From Streptomyces sp. HUAS MG91 (GTDB lineage Bacteria; Actinomycetota; Actinomycetes; Streptomycetales; Streptomycetaceae), in contig NZ_CP159534.1 in assembly GCF_040529335.1 (NCBI RefSeq), positions 4,340,001 through 4,404,000 on the forward strand: a stretch of 64,000 nt of DNA, in the 5' to 3' direction. The notes under the pieces are model-generated. The model made no database searches and was not told where the DNA came from. It saw only the letters and a program-made list of their open reading frames with translations. The translations under genes and the position numbers were made by a program. Positions 60,395-64,000 of the stretch are shown here, in pieces (position 1 is the stretch's first letter; each line of letters begins with the position of its first letter).

Positions 60395-60964
60395 CTAAGC
60401 TGCAGAGGAAAGCCGAGAGGGCGGTGGGGTGACGTCGTGGAAATCGCTAGTCGCTGGGCGTGCCTCGCGTTGCGCGAGCCAGCCGGAGACTCGCGGGCCA
60501 CCGTTCACCGCCGCACCCTCACTAACTGTGCGTACGTGAGCGAAGCCCTGCCGGATGTAGTAGCGCTGCAACTTCTCGTTGGTTGTCCAGGCGTCCAAGC
60601 GCAGCCATCGAGCCCCTGCGTGATGGGCTCGATCGCTTGCCCAGTCAAGGAGTCGCCCACCGAGGTTCTGTCCGGCGTACTCGCGACCCACGGTGAGCTT
60701 GTTGATGAACATGCAGGGTTCCCGCAGTTCCTCCTCAGTCCAGAGCCCACCTTCGGCGTCCGGAGTCAGGGTGATCGTGGCCGCAGTTACGTGCCCGTCG
60801 CGGGCCATGAAAACGTGTCCCGCCTCGATCGTGGCAAGGAGCTTGTCAGCCGGATACGGACGCTGCCACTGGTCGGTTCCGAGTTGCGACAGCCAGGCTG
60901 CCGCCTCCTCTCGGAAGGCGAGCAGCTTGGCCAGGTCGTGCGGTTCCGCAGGGCAGATCTTCAC
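60395..60964 (-). CDS. GNAT-family N-acetyltransferase
   Basis: This 189-residue acetyl-CoA-dependent acetyltransferase has VKICPAEPHDLAKLLAFREEAAAWL at the start, FMARDGHVTAATITLTPDAEG, the acetyl-CoA site FINKLTVGREYAGQNLGGRLLDWA (with Q-N-L-G-G-x-L) and WLRLDAWTTNEKLQRYYIRQGF, all in the correct order for GNAT. The GTG start overlaps the GntR stop by four bases (GTGA at 60961-60964), so it is co-translated with the regulator. The substrate is unknown; it may be a resistance or modification function carried by the element. Confidence 0.88.
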   Translation of the reverse strand: MKICPAEPHDLAKLLAFREEAAAWLSQLGTDQWQRPYPADKLLATIEAGHVFMARDGHVTAATITLTPDAEGGLWTEEELREPCMFINKLTVGREYAGQNLGGRLLDWASDRAHHAGARWLRLDAWTTNEKLQRYYIRQGFAHVRTVSEGAAVNGGPRVSGWLAQREARPATSDFHDVTPPPSRLSSAA

Positions 60965-61734
60965 TGGGGTTCGTTCTCTTCTCGTCCGGCTAGATTGCCG
61001 ATTTCGTAGTTCATCTGGTTCAGGTCGCCTCGGAAGGTTGTGACCGTGCAACGAATCGGACGGTCCTCGGCGTAGCCGGTGCGCGTCCATAGGAGCACGG
61101 GCACCCCGGCGCCGATCTCCAAGAGCCGCGCCTCTTCCGGAGTCGGCATGCGCGCGGCGATCTCGTCGAAGTAGCCGATCTGCTCGATGCCGTACGACGC
61201 GAGGTACCGAGTGGTGCCTTCTTCGATGTCCCCCGGCTGGGCAAGTCGGGGCGACTGCTCTACGAGCCACCCCGGGTACCAGGTTGCTTGCGTGGACCAC
61301 GGCACGTCATCGACGTACCGGTGACAGAACCGCAGGACCGTGGTCGATCCAGGGTCGACCTTGAGCCGTTCGGCGACTGTGGGCGATGCGGGAGTCATCT
61401 CCACCCGGAAGGTCTGATGCGGGCGGCGGCCGGCATTCGTGACGTCGGTGCTGTACGCGTCTCCGATCTGAGGAAAGCTCAGATTCTCGAACCGCGACGC
61501 GTTCAGCTTGAAGACCTCGTGAGACCGAACCTCGTACCCCAGCCCCTGGCTCGACGAGACAAGCCCTTGGGTGACCAGGAGGTTCAGGCCGTTCCGGATG
61601 GTGTTTCGCGAAGCGTCAAAGCGCTTCATCAGCTCACTCTCTGACGGCAGCCGCGCCCCCGGCGCGTACGTGCCGCTGTCGATCTCTCGGCGCAGGGCAT
61701 CGGCCACCTGCCGGTACTTCGGCTGCTTGCTCAT
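60961..61734 (-). CDS. GntR-family (HutC/UTRA) regulator of the element
   Basis: This 257-residue protein has an N-terminal winged helix (YRQVADALRREIDSGTYAPGARLPSESELMKRFDASRNTIRNGLNLL, in sections) followed by a UTRA ligand domain (FRVEMTPASPTVAERLKVDPG, RFCHRYVDDVPWSTQATWYP, IGAGVPVLLWTRTGYAEDRPI). Such regulators (KorSA-like) control transfer and maintenance functions in actinomycete integrative elements. The ATG at 61734 follows GGGGGC. The longer frame to 62115 is rejected because the added residues lack family similarity and cover the operators. Long inverted repeats upstream probably bind it. Confidence 0.88.
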   Translation of the reverse strand: MSKQPKYRQVADALRREIDSGTYAPGARLPSESELMKRFDASRNTIRNGLNLLVTQGLVSSSQGLGYEVRSHEVFKLNASRFENLSFPQIGDAYSTDVTNAGRRPHQTFRVEMTPASPTVAERLKVDPGSTTVLRFCHRYVDDVPWSTQATWYPGWLVEQSPRLAQPGDIEEGTTRYLASYGIEQIGYFDEIAARMPTPEEARLLEIGAGVPVLLWTRTGYAEDRPIRCTVTTFRGDLNQMNYEIGNLAGREENEPQ

Positions 61735-61756
61735 GCCCCCATCATGACGCACTCGG

Positions 61757-61847
61757 TCAACTTGTTGGTACATGTTGGCTCCAATGCCTTGACGGCTCAC
61801 TGTCCGTCGGTGCAACATCACTGCATCAGCTTGTACCAACAAGTTGA
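61757..61847. promoter_or_regulatory. Long inverted-repeat operators upstream of GntR
   Basis: TCAACTTGTTGGTACA (61757-61772) recurs as its exact reverse complement TGTACCAACAAGTTGA (61832-61847), 16 of 16 bases, separated by 59 bases. The first copy begins 23 bases upstream of the GntR start. Two such opposed sites suggest GntR autorepression with control of a divergent promoter. Confidence 0.65.
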
Positions 61848-62275
61848 GCAAGCGGTGCAATTCCTTTGAGCTGCCTCCGCTGTCCGACCAGCGTCCGGAT
61901 GCACGGCCCGGAAAACACGCTGTGGAGAACTCAACAGAGTGCCGACCCAGCCGCATGAGCACGTGCGGTCGCTGGGTGCGGGTCACCATCCCGACCACCC
62001 ATGTCGGGCCGGGTGACCTGCCCGGATCCGTCCCTCGGGGCGGTGACTGGCAAGCGTGATCTGACTTCCGCAGAACCTTCAGCGGCACCTGCCGCACTTC
62101 GAAGTTCAGCCTCACCGCCGCGCTGATCGCGGCGGCCGGTTGCCTCCGCTGCTCGTCTCGTACGAGCAGCGCCGAGGGGAGCCGGATCTACCGACTCCAA
62201 CGGCGCGCGGCCCCGGTGCTGTAACACCGGGGCCGCTGTTCGGGCCGTTGCCACCTGCTAGGGAGAACACGACCC
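61848..62275. other. Leader region before the DUF6284 gene, with one hairpin
   Basis: No supported gene is found in these 428 bases. A perfect hairpin, GCGGCCCCGGTG (62207-62218) and CACCGGGGCCGC (62225-62236) with loop CTGTAA, lies 40 bases upstream of the ATG at 62276. It may be a terminator or attenuator for transcripts from the GntR-controlled promoter. GGGAGAA precedes the ATG. Confidence 0.5.
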
Positions 62276-62539
62276 ATGGACCACATCGTCACTGTTCAGG
62301 AAGCTGTTACCGCGTTCGAGGACTTCATGGAGCCCACCGACGCGGATCTGGAGGCCATCGAGCGGGAGCTCCCGCTCATCAATGCCGAGATCGGCCTGCT
62401 GGATGCGCAGATCATCGTCATCGACCACACGCCGACCGAGTTGGACGTCCGGCGTATCCGCCGGGCCCGCCGCCGGGTGCTTGCCGCGCACCGCGACCTG
62501 GTCAACGGCACGGCCGGTCGGACGGGCGGTGTCGCGTGA
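62276..62539 (+). CDS. DUF6284-family element protein
   Basis: This 87-residue helical protein starts MDHIVTVQEAVTAFEDFM and has DADLEAIERELPLINAEIGLLDAQIIVID and RRIRRARRRVLAAHRDLVN. It closely fits the DUF6284 proteins I know from actinomycete integrative elements. It probably forms helical dimers; function is unknown. It is translationally coupled to the next frame (stop TGA 62537-62539 overlaps GTG 62536). Confidence 0.8.
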   Translation: MDHIVTVQEAVTAFEDFMEPTDADLEAIERELPLINAEIGLLDAQIIVIDHTPTELDVRRIRRARRRVLAAHRDLVNGTAGRTGGVA

Positions 62540-63012
62540 TCCGGATCGTCACCAGGAAGCGGCTTGCGCTGCTGGAGGCCGGCGCGCACGCCGCGTTTGA
62601 GCGAGCCCGCCGGGCCACCGACCGCGCGGAGCGAGCGGAGGCGACCACCGATGAGGTAGGCGCGCTGCTCTCGCACGCTGTGCAGGAAGCGAGCGCGGCC
62701 GAGCAGCGGGTGCTGCTCGGTCAGATCGAGCTGCGGCGGCTGCGCGAGGAGCTGGCCACGGCCCGGGAGGCGGGGCGGGCGGTGTTCGTGCTGCTGCACT
62801 TCGGCACCCCGGTCATGGTCTACCGCAGCCGCGCCGCCGCCTGCGCCGACACTGCTACGCACGGCGTGCGCGCCGATGCGGAGTGGGCTCCGGCGAAGCG
62901 GTTCTGGGCGGATGCGGAATGGCTGCTCACGGTGTTCACGTACGACGCCGCCTCACGCGGATTCCGGGGCTGGCTGGAGTTGGTTCCTGAGCCGGTCGGG
63001 GGTGCGGCGTGA
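62536..63012 (+). CDS. Element protein with N-terminal coiled coil, unknown function
   Basis: This 158-residue protein has an N-terminal about 80 residues (RKRLALLEAGAHAAFERARRA, EQRVLLGQIELRRLREELATAREA) that form a long coiled coil. The C-terminal half (VFVLLHFGTPVMVYRSRAAAC, WAPAKRFWADAEWLLTVFTYD, GFRGWLELVPEPVGG) is a small alpha/beta domain with several Trp residues. It is not recognised. The GTG overlaps the preceding stop and its own stop overlaps the next GTG (GTGA at 63009-63012), so it belongs to one operon. A role in conjugation is inferred from context. Confidence 0.75.
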   Translation: MIRIVTRKRLALLEAGAHAAFERARRATDRAERAEATTDEVGALLSHAVQEASAAEQRVLLGQIELRRLREELATAREAGRAVFVLLHFGTPVMVYRSRAAACADTATHGVRADAEWAPAKRFWADAEWLLTVFTYDAASRGFRGWLELVPEPVGGAA

Positions 63013-64000
63013 ACGCTGTTCATGTCCGTTCAGCCGAGAAGGCGCTGAACGTCGGAACCTGGCTGATCGTGTTCGGCGCGATGCTCTACAGCGTCCTCAC
63101 GGTCACCCCGCTCATGGCCGACCACACCGCCGACCGGTGGTCGTGGACGGCTCCGATCCTGCCCCTCGTGGTGGACGCTGCCGTGGTCATCGTGGTCAAG
63201 CTCGATGACGTGCTGGCCCGCCTCGGCGGGAACGGCGGCCGGTGGCCGGTCGTGCTGCGCTGGATGACGGGCCTGATGACCCTGGCACTCAACACCGCCG
63301 ACTCCGCGCTGAAGAAAGACCTGGTCGGCATGGCTGTGCACTCAGTCGCGCCGCTGCTGCTCATCGTCACCGCAGAGACCGGACTCGCCTACCGCCGCGC
63401 CATCGCCAAGGCCGTGAGCGCGCTGGAGGCCAAGGAGAAGAGCGAGCGTGCCGAGCGGGAGCAGACGGCCCGTGAACGCGCCGAGCGGGCTCGCGCCGAT
63501 CAGCGCGAGGAGCGCGAGCACGCCGCGCAGTTGGTCCGTGAACAGCGCGACCACGAAGCACTGCTGGCCCGTGAACAGACCGAGCGCGAAGAGCGCGCCC
63601 GGCGCGAGGCGCGCGAGACCCGCGAGCGCGAGCAGGCTGCCGAGCAGGCCGCTCGTGAACGCCGTGAACGCGAGCGTGAACAGCGTGAACAAGAGGCGCT
63701 GAACCGTGAACGACAGGCGCGCGAGCGGGCCGAAACGGAACGCCGCGAGCGCGCGCTGAAGGCAGAGCGTGAACAGCGTGAGCGTCAGGAGCAGGCGGCC
63801 CGTGAACGCGCCGCACTGCTCGATCGCGGCCCGGCTGAGAGCAAGCTGCCCGAGCACGAAGCGCGCCCGATCGTGGCCGCCGCGTTCACGTCGGGGCTGC
63901 CGGTGCGGCAGGCTGCGGAGCTGTCCGGCTGGTCGGTCGGGTGGGTCACGGCCCGCTACGCCGAACACCGCGCCCCGGCCGCCGGCCGCCACGCTGATCT
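63009..64000 (+). CDS. DUF2637 (SpdB-like) transfer protein, 3' truncated by window
   Basis: The frame opens at the GTG 63009 and is still open at the right edge (330 codons). The first about 125 residues have four membrane segments (LNVGTWLIVFGAMLYSVL, WTAPILPLVVDAAVVIVV, MTGLMTLALNTADSALKK, AVHSVAPLLLIVTAETGLAY), the DUF2637 pattern of SpdB-like spread proteins of actinomycete plasmids and AICEs. An about 150-residue Glu/Arg-rich coiled coil follows (repeats of ERAERER type). The visible end has a helix-turn-helix-like IVAAAFTSGLPVRQAAELSG. It is coupled to the preceding gene. Transfer ATPase genes usually follow. Confidence 0.85.
   Translation, partial: MNAVHVRSAEKALNVGTWLIVFGAMLYSVLTVTPLMADHTADRWSWTAPILPLVVDAAVVIVVKLDDVLARLGGNGGRWPVVLRWMTGLMTLALNTADSALKKDLVGMAVHSVAPLLLIVTAETGLAYRRAIAKAVSALEAKEKSERAEREQTARERAERARADQREEREHAAQLVREQRDHEALLAREQTEREERARREARETREREQAAEQAARERREREREQREQEALNRERQARERAETERRERALKAEREQRERQEQAARERAALLDRGPAESKLPEHEARPIVAAAFTSGLPVRQAAELSGWSVGWVTARYAEHRAPAAGRHAD

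Larger units (their letters stand above)
58053..64000. mobile_element. Integrated AICE-type element (left end; right end outside window)
   Basis: The disrupted tRNA-Ser(GGA) 3' half forms the left boundary. The 3' half lies at lower coordinates and the tRNA 5' half must lie at higher coordinates, so the insert extends rightward. Inside are a lower-G+C cargo gene, a GntR-type regulator and a coupled DUF6284/coiled-coil/DUF2637 module typical of actinomycete integrative conjugative elements. No phage structural gene is seen. Integrase, excisionase, replication initiator and FtsK-like transfer gene would lie to the right. Confidence 0.8.

Noticed and set aside
61735..62115. 127-codon N-terminal extension of the GntR gene
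   Set aside because: The extension has no GntR similarity, no ribosome-binding site, and covers the 16-base inverted operators. The ATG at 61734 fits the family start.
58053..64000. Prophage
   Set aside because: No capsid, tail, terminase or lysis gene is seen. The DUF2637/GntR/DUF6284 set and tRNA site point to an integrative conjugative element.

Overview
The window is a high-G+C actinomycete chromosome segment, almost certainly Streptomyces. The signs are very high G+C with strongly biased third positions, many GTG starts, GTGA/ATGA-coupled operons, a chromosomal parS site, a DmdR-type iron box, an OsaA-like PAS kinase, a subtilisin-inhibitor-like protein, and the sigN/sigF, tadA and upp neighbourhood that I remember from the core of the S. 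coelicolor chromosome not far from oriC. It runs from ordinary core chromosome (1-52.2 kb), through a variable zone (52.2-58.05 kb), into an integrated mobile element (58.05 kb to the right edge).

1-10.4 kb: a prim-pol-domain protein; a small secreted protein; a tightly coupled five-gene operon that matches the mycobacterial igr steroid side-chain operon (two acyl-CoA dehydrogenases, a MaoC+DUF35 hydratase, a MaoC hydratase and an Ltp2-type aldolase/thiolase-fold protein) behind an inverted-repeat operator; a secreted DUF1906 protein; a SigE-family sigma factor; and an acyl-CoA synthetase with its own palindromic operator. A perfect parS palindrome lies between the synthetase and the next, convergent gene.

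10.5-31.7 kb: the large OsaA-like PAS protein, which lacks the phospho-acceptor His; an SSI-family protease inhibitor; tRNA-Ser(GCU) and tRNA-Arg(ACG); small metabolic enzymes; an OmpR-type two-component pair followed by a GT2-GtrA glycosyltransferase; a secreted EEP nuclease/phosphatase; a drug exporter with a TetR regulator and a long palindromic operator; an F420/PPOX enzyme; a YceI protein; and an exporter carrying C-terminal Ig-like carboxypeptidase-regulatory repeats under a MarR regulator.

31.8-52.3 kb: small membrane and secreted proteins; the sigma factors sigN and sigF; tRNA-Ser(CGA); tadA with its associated gene; upp; an LytR_C protein; a HerA/DUF853 ATPase; a HhH-GPD protein; an iron-box-controlled penicillin-acylase/acetyltransferase protein that looks like a DesG-DesH fusion; a TauE/SafE permease with a divergent LysR; a cupin; and an AfsR/SARP regulator divergent from an MFS exporter, with SARP-like heptamer repeats between them.

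52.2-58.05 kb: a variable zone. It holds a 1459-residue protein (kinase-like N-terminus, P-loop STAND-type NTPase, TPR-like repeats and a possible C-terminal beta domain) with a TTA codon near its start, an Imm53-family immunity gene and a broken Imm10-like gene. The large protein is the best candidate for a poorly described conflict/defence system.

58.05-64 kb: the 3' half of a tRNA-Ser(GGA) gene, with its terminator, marks one end of an integrated element. The tRNA orientation puts the element to the right. Inside are a lower-G+C pentapeptide-repeat membrane protein, an eight-copy 7-bp tandem repeat, a GNAT/GntR gene pair with long inverted operators, and an AICE-type transfer module (DUF6284, a coiled-coil protein, DUF2637/SpdB-like) cut off by the window edge. 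Transfer ATPase, replication initiator, excisionase, integrase and an intact tRNA-Ser(GGA) are expected further right.
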